From IMG/VR virus record IMGVR_UViG_3300030103_004582, positions 70,845-99,870 of that record: a DNA stretch of 29,026 nucleotides; one strand, 5' to 3'. The position numbers and the translations under genes are program-made. Below are positions 16,683 through 23,215 of this stretch, one piece after another. How positions within the stretch are numbered: position 1 is the first letter of the stretch; the number at the start of each line of letters is the position of its first letter. The stretch comes from a virus. The notes beneath the pieces were generated by a model, which searched no databases, was not told the origin of the DNA, and was given only the letters and a program-made list of their open reading frames with translations.

Positions 16683-16710
16683 TTTTAGTCGATTTTAGGG
16701 GATTTTTAAC
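16681..16710 (+). repeat. Three imperfect decamers, GATTTTAGTC type
   Basis: GATTTTAGTC, GATTTTAGGG and GATTTTTAAC follow one another in the space between the converging gene sets. The first begins inside the stop codon of the + strand gene. The last unit is diverged. They lie directly before the 12-bp hairpin. Confidence 0.5.
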
Positions 16711-16711
16711 A

Positions 16712-16738
16712 GTCTTATATGTAATATACATATAAGAC
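16712..16738. terminator. Perfect 12-bp hairpin between converging transcripts
   Basis: GTCTTATATGTA, a 3-base loop ATA, then TACATATAAGAC, a perfect inverted repeat of 12 bp per arm. It lies between the stop at 16682 (+) and the stop at 16753 (-), the place for a two-way terminator. No T-run follows on either side, so it may instead stop by blocking RNA polymerase, protect RNA 3' ends, or bind a protein. Confidence 0.55.
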
Positions 16739-16752
16739 AGGATTTATGTCAT

Positions 16753-17643
16753 TTAGTCGTCTTTTACACCTTTACCATAAATAAACGTCATTCCATTAAG
16801 TGTAGAACGTAATTTTTCTATTAACATATCTATAAATTCAATAACACTTTCCTTAGATAAAACTTCAGGTAATTTTATGTCCTCAGTCCATATTATACCC
16901 TCATCTTTATACTCATGTCCGAATTTATATTCACATTTACCTTGAAGATAATTTTGAGATTTTTCATCTTCATCTTTGTAATAATCTAATCGTATTGATG
17001 CAGTTATACCCATATTACGCATAGTATCCCAACTAGTAGCCTCTATATCCTTTGGTTCTATAATATTTTCTTCAGTAGGTTGAATATATAACATCACACC
17101 ATTATAAGTAGACCAAACCAGAGGTCTTACAGATAATTTTACTTCATTTGCTTCTTTTCTAGATTCCTCCAATTCCTTATAACTTCTTGGTGGGAAACTT
17201 TGATATATTATACCAGGAAGTACCTCATTTTCATTTTGAGTTTTAACGTTATATTCTACAGGTTTTGTTAGATAAAAATTATTATCTTCATTTTTCTTTG
17301 ATTCAATGTAGTCATCTAATATATCTCTAAATGCGTGATTCATAAATAAATCACTTCTATTATTTTTTTTCCTAAGACTTTCGAACTCCTTAAACAATTT
17401 TTCACCATTCCAAAAATACGTAGATGCCAAATCGTGTGCAATATCATAAGGTATTTCAAAAAATTCTATTAAGAATGCTGCTGCAGCCCACTTATCAAAA
17501 TTCCACGATTTTTCAATCTTACCTGATGCCATACCAAATTTCTGATGAAGAACAGATAATAACTTTTTTTCTTGTGGTGTAAACTCATCAATAGTGTCAA
17601 TTAAAAGTGATTCTAATAATACGTGCTTTTTCTTAATAATCAT
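16753..17643 (-). CDS. Unknown protein downstream of the capsid gene
   Basis: A 296-residue protein I do not recognise. The first ~100 residues are helical (ESLLIDTIDEFTPQEKKLLS, then WAAAAFLIEFFEIPYDIAHD), the middle is charged, and the last ~170 are beta-rich and acidic (VKLSVRPLVWSTYNGVMLYI, ASIRLDYYKDEDE), closing with a helix (SVIEFIDMLIEKLRSTLNG). No signal peptide or membrane helix is seen. A strong terminator separates it from the capsid gene and it has an exact late promoter element upstream, so it is a single-gene late unit. It is probably a minor virion or morphogenesis protein, by context only. Confidence 0.7.
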   Translation of the reverse strand: MIIKKKHVLLESLLIDTIDEFTPQEKKLLSVLHQKFGMASGKIEKSWNFDKWAAAAFLIEFFEIPYDIAHDLASTYFWNGEKLFKEFESLRKKNNRSDLFMNHAFRDILDDYIESKKNEDNNFYLTKPVEYNVKTQNENEVLPGIIYQSFPPRSYKELEESRKEANEVKLSVRPLVWSTYNGVMLYIQPTEENIIEPKDIEATSWDTMRNMGITASIRLDYYKDEDEKSQNYLQGKCEYKFGHEYKDEGIIWTEDIKLPEVLSKESVIEFIDMLIEKLRSTLNGMTFIYGKGVKDD

Positions 17644-17658
17644 AGTATGCTAATATAA

Positions 17659-17669
17659 TAATAAATATC
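17659..17669 (-). promoter_or_regulatory. Putative late promoter element GATATTTATTA
   Basis: An exact GATATTTATTA on the minus strand, 15 bp before the ATG at 17643 and just past the capsid gene terminator, where a fresh promoter is needed. Confidence 0.52.
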
Positions 17670-17678
17670 TTATAAAAC

Positions 17679-17709
17679 AAAAAAAAAGGGTAGAAAATAA
17701 ATTCCACCC
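17679..17709 (-). terminator. Rho-independent terminator of the capsid operon
   Basis: On the minus strand the RNA folds GGGUGGAA, a 6-base loop, UUCUACCC (8 bp with one G-U pair), followed directly by nine U. It lies 28 bp after the stop of the major capsid gene. On the plus strand the same stem has an A-C mismatch, so the minus direction is the functional one. Confidence 0.85.
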
Positions 17710-17737
17710 TTTTTAGTATTAAGTTGTATTATTAAGA

Positions 17738-19480
17738 TTATCTTAATAAGTTAACATCAAATGTTACAACTCCATCAATTGTCAACGTTGCGTAGAAACG
17801 GTTATTAACCATTTTCTTAGCGTATCTAGTCATGATACCCTTAGTTGGTGCAAAGTTGAATGGGTTTTGTAACGTAGGAGTCAATTGTAATGGTACGTAA
17901 GGTGCATAAATGTACCCAGTGTCCAATAATGACTTTCCTTTGTGTCCAACAATGATTGAGTTAGCTGGTGCGTAAGGATCTCTATATACAGTGTATCTTC
18001 CTCCTAATGAACCAATCTTCTCAATACCCATATTGTACTGATCTTGCTCTGGTGCTGCGTTAGATACGTGGAAGTATTCTAAATCATCAAATATCGCAGA
18101 AGCTTCAGAAGAAACTACGATAAAGTTAGCACCACCTCTTAGAGTTGATTTATGAATTTGTGCAGATAATTGGTTAATTCTAGTGATTAACGTCTGATTC
18201 CACTCTTTCTGAGTGTATGCGTTAAATCCACCACCATTATTAGCTCTTTTCCATCCGTTGTAATCCCATCTTAATGTCCAAGCTGCACCAGATCTTAAAT
18301 CTCTAAGGATTTCCCTGTCGATTTCAGCTGCTACTTGCTCAGATAATAAAGCCGTTAATTCAGCTTCAGCATCAATGTTATGGAATGCACTAACGTCTTG
18401 TGCTAATTCTGGAGACCAAGTTGCTCTTAATTTTCTTTCAGTTACCGAAACAACTACTTCATCAAGTTCGAAAGAAACTTCTCCCATTTCAGTTGCAAAT
18501 TCTAAAGTTGCATATTGCATCCAAGATGCAGTAATTGTAGGATTAGTTCCTGTTACTGCTCCGATATAACCATCGAATGTACCTGCATTACAACTAACAC
18601 ACGCTGGGTGAGATAAGTCTGCAGTTAACATTAAACATCCTTGTGGATCACAGATATCATCATAATTAACGATACCTTTACCGTATACTTGTGCAGTTAA
18701 GTTAAATGGAATTGAATCACCAGCAGTGATAATAACTTCACCATCACCGTCTACGATATCAACATCAGCAACAATTCTTAATGAAGATAAGAAAGATTCT
18801 GTATCCATTTCGTTTCCGTCAGGTCCAGTTAATCTTCCAGCTCCAGCAGATGTAAATCCTGATACACACATTGTAAGATTTCTAACTGATCCATCAGCAG
18901 CAGCTGGTTGATCGTCAAATGCAGTAACAACAGTTTCACCGTTTGCACTTACAATAACACCATAAGCGGTAGATTCAAAAATTGTAGCAGTACCTTTAGA
19001 TGCATCAAACATACCATCATTATAGAATACATCATATAATGATTTTTGTAAGAATTCTGAAACGGCATTTCCACTACAAGAACTAAATACACATTCTGGT
19101 AAAGAACCGTTTTCAGCATTACCATTTAAAGGATTGTGATTTCTTCCAGTTGTTTTTGGTACAAAGTAGAATAATTTTCCAATTGGCATGTTCATCGCCT
19201 GTACCGATACGATATCGTTAGCCAATAATTTTGAGAATACCCTTCTTACGATAGGGAAAACTACAGTTTCGAAAGAACCAGACGATTGAGCATCTGTTGC
19301 TTCTGTCAATAAAGCTGAAGCTTGGTTTTCGTATAACTGAGCGATGTTCTCTTTTACGTGACCTTTTAAACCTTCTAAGAATCCTAAAGAATCCCATTTT
19401 CCGATGGTTTTAGATCTAATTTGCTTCAAGTGTTCAAGTCCGATATTTCCAACTTCACCTGAATTTAATAAATGTCCCAT
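17738..19480 (-). CDS. gp23: Major capsid protein, gp23-like
   Basis: Forms the hexamers of the head shell. The conserved gp23 block FPIVRRVFSKLLANDIVSVQ (residues 75-94) leads into the HK97-fold body. Before it, LLTE|A (cut after E60) matches the L/I-x-E rule of the T4 prohead protease and stands near where T4 gp23 is cut (after residue 65), so residues 1-60 are likely a removed delta region. A C-terminal block near 525-575 (VPLQLTPTLQNPFNF, GIMTRYAKKM) is also typical. Length 580 compares with 521 in T4. Codons are visibly less AT-biased than in neighbours, as expected for a very highly expressed gene. The leader is A-rich with no Shine-Dalgarno. Confidence 0.93.
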   Translation of the reverse strand: MGHLLNSGEVGNIGLEHLKQIRSKTIGKWDSLGFLEGLKGHVKENIAQLYENQASALLTEATDAQSSGSFETVVFPIVRRVFSKLLANDIVSVQAMNMPIGKLFYFVPKTTGRNHNPLNGNAENGSLPECVFSSCSGNAVSEFLQKSLYDVFYNDGMFDASKGTATIFESTAYGVIVSANGETVVTAFDDQPAAADGSVRNLTMCVSGFTSAGAGRLTGPDGNEMDTESFLSSLRIVADVDIVDGDGEVIITAGDSIPFNLTAQVYGKGIVNYDDICDPQGCLMLTADLSHPACVSCNAGTFDGYIGAVTGTNPTITASWMQYATLEFATEMGEVSFELDEVVVSVTERKLRATWSPELAQDVSAFHNIDAEAELTALLSEQVAAEIDREILRDLRSGAAWTLRWDYNGWKRANNGGGFNAYTQKEWNQTLITRINQLSAQIHKSTLRGGANFIVVSSEASAIFDDLEYFHVSNAAPEQDQYNMGIEKIGSLGGRYTVYRDPYAPANSIIVGHKGKSLLDTGYIYAPYVPLQLTPTLQNPFNFAPTKGIMTRYAKKMVNNRFYATLTIDGVVTFDVNLLR

Positions 19481-19516
19481 TTTTTGAGTTTTTTATTTTT
19501 TTGTTATTTTATTATT

Positions 19517-21019
19517 TTATGATAATTTTCTCATCAAATCTTTAATCGCAGTTATTTGTGGATCTACATAAGCAGTAGATTCATTCAAATCCGATTTAGA
19601 AGACTTAACAGTTTTATTAACTTTATTCTCTACAGATTCTGTAATTGGTGACTTAGAATCTAATTCACTTTTTACTGACTTGTAGATAGATTTTGATTCT
19701 TTGATACTTTCTGCATTATCAAATCTTTTTAAGATTTCCATCTTTTCTGATTTGGTTGTAGAATGTTCAGTGAATAATCTATTTACGTATGCTAAATTTG
19801 TGTTGAATAAAGCAACTTCGTTTAACTTATTCTTGAATACTTTAAGTGCTCCTTTATACTCTTCGTTTTTGGATTTTAACTCTTTGTATTCCTTCATAAT
19901 TTTTGATTCCGATACTTTTTGTACATTTTTAGGTGTTCTTCTTTTTCTAGATTCTGATACACCACCGTAAGGACTTGCTTGATCTGACCCAGCTTTGGCA
20001 CCACTATATCTTTGGTAACCAGTTGATTGGTGTCTTTTAAGTTTGTCTTCTTCGATTGCTTCTTCTTCGTCTAAATCAACGATTTCTTCGGTTTCATCCA
20101 TATAGTCTCTATGACTTCTAGACTCATCGCCTTTATTTCCGCCATATTCACCTTCTTTCATATAGTCTTCACCTTCTTCCATATAGTCTTCACCTTCTTC
20201 CATATAGTCTCTGTGACTTCTAGACTCATCGCCTTTATTTCCGCCATATTCACCTTCTTCCATATAGTCTCTGTGACTTCTAGATTCGTCTCCTTTATTG
20301 CCGCCATATTTACCTTCTTCCATGTAATCTCTACGACTTTTAGATTCGTCTCCTTTATTGCCTCCATAAGGTTGTTCTTCAGAAAGTTCGATTTCGTACA
20401 TTACTTCTTCGTCAATAGGATCGTGACCTTCATATTTTTTACCACATCCTGCTTCCTCATTCATACATCCTTCCTCTTCGTCAAGACTATCGTATGATTC
20501 TTCATAATGTTCGTCACCTTCTTTGATGTAGTATTCTGCACCGGTTTCGTTATCTGTTAAGTGGATTCCGTCAGCGTCTTTAACAACTTCAACTTCGTCT
20601 TCATCGCTCATTTTCTTAAATACTGCGATTACTTCTTCGTCTGATGCACCAGTTAAATCTAATTCTTCCTCATCACCCATATCTAATTCTGCAGGTAATT
20701 CAGCAACATCTAATTCAACTTCTTCACCACCGTCTCCCGCCAAAGCGTCAAGATCGACATCTAAATCCATTAATTCTGACTCTTCTGAGTCATCTCCAGC
20801 TTCTGCTGGCATTTCTTCCATTTCTTCATCGGACCCTTCCACATCGATTTCTAATTCTTCTTCGTCTTCTTGTTCATTTAGAGACGACTCAACGATGTTC
20901 TCAATTTCTTGTTTCATATGTGAAGCAAGCATTTCTTTCGTATTGGCTTTTAAGGCATCCTCTAAAGACTTCGCTTCTAACAAAGCCTCTTCGATGATTG
21001 ATTTTCTTTTTGTAGCCAT
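19517..21019 (-). CDS. gp22: Prohead core scaffold protein, gp22-like, with acidic repeats
   Basis: The inner scaffold on which the capsid assembles, cut up by gp21 afterwards. The best family match is the C-terminal third (about 381-444): GALKVFKNKLNEVALFNTNL, then LFTEHSTTKSEKMEILKRFD and IKESKSIYKSV, with the helical pattern of T4-like gp22. The N-terminal 200 residues are extremely acidic (runs such as EDEEELEIDVEGSDEEMEEM). Residues about 217-308 are tandem repeats of YGGNKGDESRSHRDYMEEGE with extra 7-residue units. It is 500 residues against 269 in T4; the acidic region and repeats account for the gain. L-x-E sites suited to gp21 are frequent. The gene lies between protease and capsid genes, in T4 order. 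Confidence 0.85.
   Translation of the reverse strand: MATKRKSIIEEALLEAKSLEDALKANTKEMLASHMKQEIENIVESSLNEQEDEEELEIDVEGSDEEMEEMPAEAGDDSEESELMDLDVDLDALAGDGGEEVELDVAELPAELDMGDEEELDLTGASDEEVIAVFKKMSDEDEVEVVKDADGIHLTDNETGAEYYIKEGDEHYEESYDSLDEEEGCMNEEAGCGKKYEGHDPIDEEVMYEIELSEEQPYGGNKGDESKSRRDYMEEGKYGGNKGDESRSHRDYMEEGEYGGNKGDESRSHRDYMEEGEDYMEEGEDYMKEGEYGGNKGDESRSHRDYMDETEEIVDLDEEEAIEEDKLKRHQSTGYQRYSGAKAGSDQASPYGGVSESRKRRTPKNVQKVSESKIMKEYKELKSKNEEYKGALKVFKNKLNEVALFNTNLAYVNRLFTEHSTTKSEKMEILKRFDNAESIKESKSIYKSVKSELDSKSPITESVENKVNKTVKSSKSDLNESTAYVDPQITAIKDLMRKLS
20098..20370 (-). repeat. In-frame 60-bp tandem repeat with nested 21-bp units
   Basis: Units of 60 bp lie at 20098-20157, 20200-20259, 20260-20319 and, diverged, from 20320 to about 20370. 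Two 21-bp units (20158-20178, 20179-20199) repeat only the DYMEEGE part between the first two. All are multiples of three, so copy number can change without a frameshift. Adjacent units are near-identical in DNA, consistent with recent duplication. Confidence 0.9.
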
Positions 21020-21057
21020 TGTAAATTTTTATTTTTTTTACATTTTGTTATTATAAT

Positions 21058-21089
21058 AAAAAATGCAGCACTATAAAATGCCATTTTTT
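21058..21089 (-). other. AT-rich hairpin in the gp22 leader
   Basis: On the minus strand AAAAAATGGCA pairs with TGC-TG-CATTTTTT: a stem of 8 plus 3 bp with a 2-base bulge and an 8-base loop. It lies between the gp21 stop and the gp22 start. It could weaken read-through from gp21 or shape the gp22 leader. Weakly stable because mostly A-T. Confidence 0.35.
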
Positions 21090-21100
21090 TATAAATATGC
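21087..21100 (-). promoter_or_regulatory. Putative late promoter element (loose match) before gp22
   Basis: GCATATTTATAAAA on the minus strand, about 67 bp before the gp22 ATG, holds the ATATTTAT core. It is farther from the start than the other copies and partly overlaps the leader hairpin. Confidence 0.3.
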
Positions 21101-21133
21101 AAAAAATGATAAAAGTGTGGATTTATTGTGAAA

Positions 21134-21823
21134 TTAATCTGACAAAAAATTATCTAAAGAATCAATTAATAAATCTTTATCTTTATTTTCTTTAGATTCG
21201 GACATTTGTTGTTCTTTGGAAGGTGATTCATTATATATCCAAGATCCTGGTGTTGATGGTGAAGTAACTACATCCCAACATATTAATTCGAAGTCATCTT
21301 GTACAATGTTTTTACCATCTTCTTTTTTTAATGAACCTACACCTCTAGATGATACACCTATCTTTAAACCTTTTCTTAAAAGGTTAGCAACTTGATCTCC
21401 TTCACATGATATAATACCTTGTGTAACAAATCCTGGTGACATAATGATTTCTAATTTACCCATTAGCACATTACCTTCCCACCATAGTTCAGTTACGTTA
21501 TGAGAAATTCTACTAATAGCAACAATTGAAGAATCTGGATGGTCTGCCTCACCCATAGCCCTTTTTTCTTCAATAAGTTTCATATAGTTTTCAGATTCTT
21601 TTTTAAGTATCTTTTCAGGATATACTCTACCATTTCTATTCTCCACACCATATTTTTGCATTACTGCATAAACAACTAAAGGATCTTCGACTATTTGTCC
21701 ACCTTTAGTTAGTTTATTTATTTCATTAATGAAGTGTCTATTATCTTTAGGAGAGATGTATCCCGCATCATATTCTACTAAGATACCTTTTTTATTTAAC
21801 TCATTGTTTTTTAAAATTTCCAT
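21134..21823 (-). CDS. gp21: Prohead core protease, gp21-like
   Basis: Serine protease that cleaves scaffold and capsid proteins at L/I-x-E sites during head maturation. Characteristic blocks are YGVENRNGRVYP (58-69), GEADHPDS with the catalytic His (H95), KIGVSSRGVGSL with the nucleophilic Ser (S158 or S159) and FELICWDVVTSPSTPG with an Asp (D184) that may complete the triad. These place it in the T4-type prohead protease group (MEROPS S77/S80). Length 229 is close to T4 gp21 (212). The C-terminal ~30 residues are charged and may be removed by self-cleavage. It lies directly upstream of its substrates gp22 and gp23. Confidence 0.92.
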   Translation of the reverse strand: MEILKNNELNKKGILVEYDAGYISPKDNRHFINEINKLTKGGQIVEDPLVVYAVMQKYGVENRNGRVYPEKILKKESENYMKLIEEKRAMGEADHPDSSIVAISRISHNVTELWWEGNVLMGKLEIIMSPGFVTQGIISCEGDQVANLLRKGLKIGVSSRGVGSLKKEDGKNIVQDDFELICWDVVTSPSTPGSWIYNESPSKEQQMSESKENKDKDLLIDSLDNFLSD

Positions 21824-21840
21824 AATATAGATATACTTTA

Positions 21841-21854
21841 CATATAAATATACC
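21841..21854 (-). promoter_or_regulatory. Putative late promoter element (loose match) before gp21
   Basis: GGTATATTTATATG on the minus strand, 17 bp before the ATG at 21823, has the ATATTTAT core. It lies in the only gap between the unknown gene and gp21. Confidence 0.38.
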
Positions 21855-21870
21855 TTTATTATAAAAAACT

Positions 21871-22305
21871 TTAGTTTTTAGTTTTATAAAAAGAGAAATG
21901 GTTGTTAGTGTCTAAACAATCTTTTATAACATCTTTTATAATTTGTTTAGATGAATCTACAATTAATGGATTATTAACAGGTATTGATTCTTTTTGAAAT
22001 AAAGTTATTTCACAAGACATAAAACTTCTTTTGGTTGGTTTTATACCTGAAGATCTCATATCAAGATCTACTATATATTTTCCTCTATGGAATTCATTTA
22101 AATTATAACTATTAATTTTGTGTTTAATATTTTTTCTTAATTTATTAATTACACCTTCATAGTTTAAATCTATATCATATTTTTTTAATTGTCCCCAAGC
22201 GGAGAGATTTATGTATATTGTTTTTGGGTTTTTATTATCCACCGTCCCAACTTTTATTTTATAATTTGGGTTTAAATCTAATTTTAATTCTTTTCCTCGT
22301 TTCAT
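21871..22305 (-). CDS. Unknown 144-residue protein between portal and protease genes
   Basis: Not recognised. The N-terminal half is basic and beta-rich (KELKLDLNPNYKIKVGTVDN, then KTIYINLSAWGQLKKYDIDL); a helix with Lys follows (VINKLRKNIKHKINSY), then a beta hairpin (KYIVDLDMRSSGI, RSFMSCEITLFQ) and a C-terminal helix (SSKQIIKDVIKDCL). No membrane part. It stands apart from its neighbours: a strong terminator ends the transcript upstream and its own candidate promoter is of the host type rather than late type, so it may be made earlier than the head genes. Function unknown. Confidence 0.65.
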   Translation of the reverse strand: MKRGKELKLDLNPNYKIKVGTVDNKNPKTIYINLSAWGQLKKYDIDLNYEGVINKLRKNIKHKINSYNLNEFHRGKYIVDLDMRSSGIKPTKRSFMSCEITLFQKESIPVNNPLIVDSSKQIIKDVIKDCLDTNNHFSFYKTKN

Positions 22306-22337
22306 TCATAGTTAATTTCTTTTATGTTATTTTAATA

Positions 22338-22369
22338 TAAAGATAATCATTTTTATTTATGATGTCAAA
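22338..22369 (-). promoter_or_regulatory. Bacteroidota-type housekeeping promoter candidate
   Basis: On the minus strand TTTG (22369-22366), a 20-bp spacer, then TATCTTTA (22345-22338), close to the Bacteroidota -33 TTTG / -7 TAnnTTTG promoter. It lies 32 bp before the ATG at 22305 and downstream of a terminator. The last G of the -7 box is A. Confidence 0.42.
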
Positions 22370-22377
22370 CTATGCAT

Positions 22378-22404
22378 AAAAAAACCCACTGTTTAGTGGG
22401 TTTT
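22378..22404 (-). terminator. Rho-independent terminator after the gp67/gp68-position gene
   Basis: On the minus strand AAAACCCACT, loop AAAC, AGTGGGTTTT, then three more T: a perfect 10-bp stem with a run of seven T in total. It lies 7 bp after the stop of the gene at 22412. The flanking A and T would also permit some stop in the plus direction, but no plus gene ends here. Confidence 0.88.
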
Positions 22405-22411
22405 AATAGGT

Positions 22412-23173
22412 TTATTCTGTTACTGAATTTTTTAAATTATATATACTATCGATATCAGTAGGGAATGTTTCTTCATTAAAAGATGTTCTTAATAATTTAT
22501 CTTTAACTTTTAAAAGTTTATCTTTTAAATCTAAATCTGAATTTTCATTTAAACGTTTATCAATAATATCTATACACTCATTTTTTAAATTAGTATAAGT
22601 TTCTTTCTTATCTTCCTCATTACCGTTTAAAATGTTTTTAATAATACTTTTTTCTTCTTCACTAATATTTTCATATTTGTTATTAAATTTATTTACTGCT
22701 AATTTAGTTAAAATTGAAGGTGGTACACCTGTAGCATCATATTCACTTTCTACTATTATTTCTTCTTTTAACATTCTTTCTTTAAAGAAATTTAAAGACT
22801 TTTGTATTTTTTCTAAACTATTAGGTGTCTTTTTAGTGTTACGTAAAATATTAAGATGTTTATATATTTCATCATTTTCATTTACTAATTCCTTATCACC
22901 TAGAATACTTTTAAGTTTATTTAATCCTTTAGATGGATTGTTATTTTTTAATAAATCTATGTTTTCTTTGATATAATCTTTAGCGTCAGATTCATTATTA
23001 AATTTTTTAGTAGTTAAGTTTTTATAAATAAGATATTCTCTTTTTAAGCTACTATCTTCTTTAAGTACTTGTATATATTTTTTAAATAATTTTTTACCTT
23101 CATTATTTTTAGTTAAAATAGATTCAGATAATATATTATTAAAAGTGTCCTTTATGTGTCCAAAATTAGTCAT
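22412..23173 (-). CDS. Helical Lys/Asn/Glu-rich protein in the gp67/gp68 position
   Basis: A 253-residue, nearly all-helical protein rich in Lys, Asn and Glu. It starts MTNFGHIKDTFNNILSESIL. Leu-rich helices (GLNKLKSILGDKELVNENDE, SLEKIQKSLNFFKERMLKEE) precede the segment PPSILTKLAVNKFNNKYENI and a closing helical pair. Between portal and protease genes T4 has small core proteins gp67 and gp68, so a prohead core role is the natural guess; I see no direct sequence match. L-x-E sites are present and could be cut by gp21. It is bounded by a candidate late promoter and a clear terminator. Confidence 0.65.
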   Translation of the reverse strand: MTNFGHIKDTFNNILSESILTKNNEGKKLFKKYIQVLKEDSSLKREYLIYKNLTTKKFNNESDAKDYIKENIDLLKNNNPSKGLNKLKSILGDKELVNENDEIYKHLNILRNTKKTPNSLEKIQKSLNFFKERMLKEEIIVESEYDATGVPPSILTKLAVNKFNNKYENISEEEKSIIKNILNGNEEDKKETYTNLKNECIDIIDKRLNENSDLDLKDKLLKVKDKLLRTSFNEETFPTDIDSIYNLKNSVTE

Positions 23174-23184
23174 ATTCTTTTGTT

Positions 23185-23198
23185 TATTTATAAATATT
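23185..23198 (-). promoter_or_regulatory. Putative late promoter element (loose match)
   Basis: On the minus strand AATATTTATAAATA lies 11 bp before the ATG at 23173. It contains both the ATATTTAT core and, overlapping, the T4 late consensus TATAAATA in coding orientation. Confidence 0.42.
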
Positions 23199-23215
23199 AA
23201 GTTTTAATAAAAAGT

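Noticed and set aside
20098-20370. CRISPR-like array
   Set aside because: Units are contiguous, in frame and coding; there are no unique spacers.
20111-20497. Open plus-strand frame with FFHIV repeats
   Set aside because: It is the antisense of the scaffold gene repeats; no leader or promoter, and the protein is an artefact of the repeat.
20644-20997. Open plus-strand frame rich in Leu, His and Pro
   Set aside because: Antisense of the acidic N-terminus of the scaffold gene.
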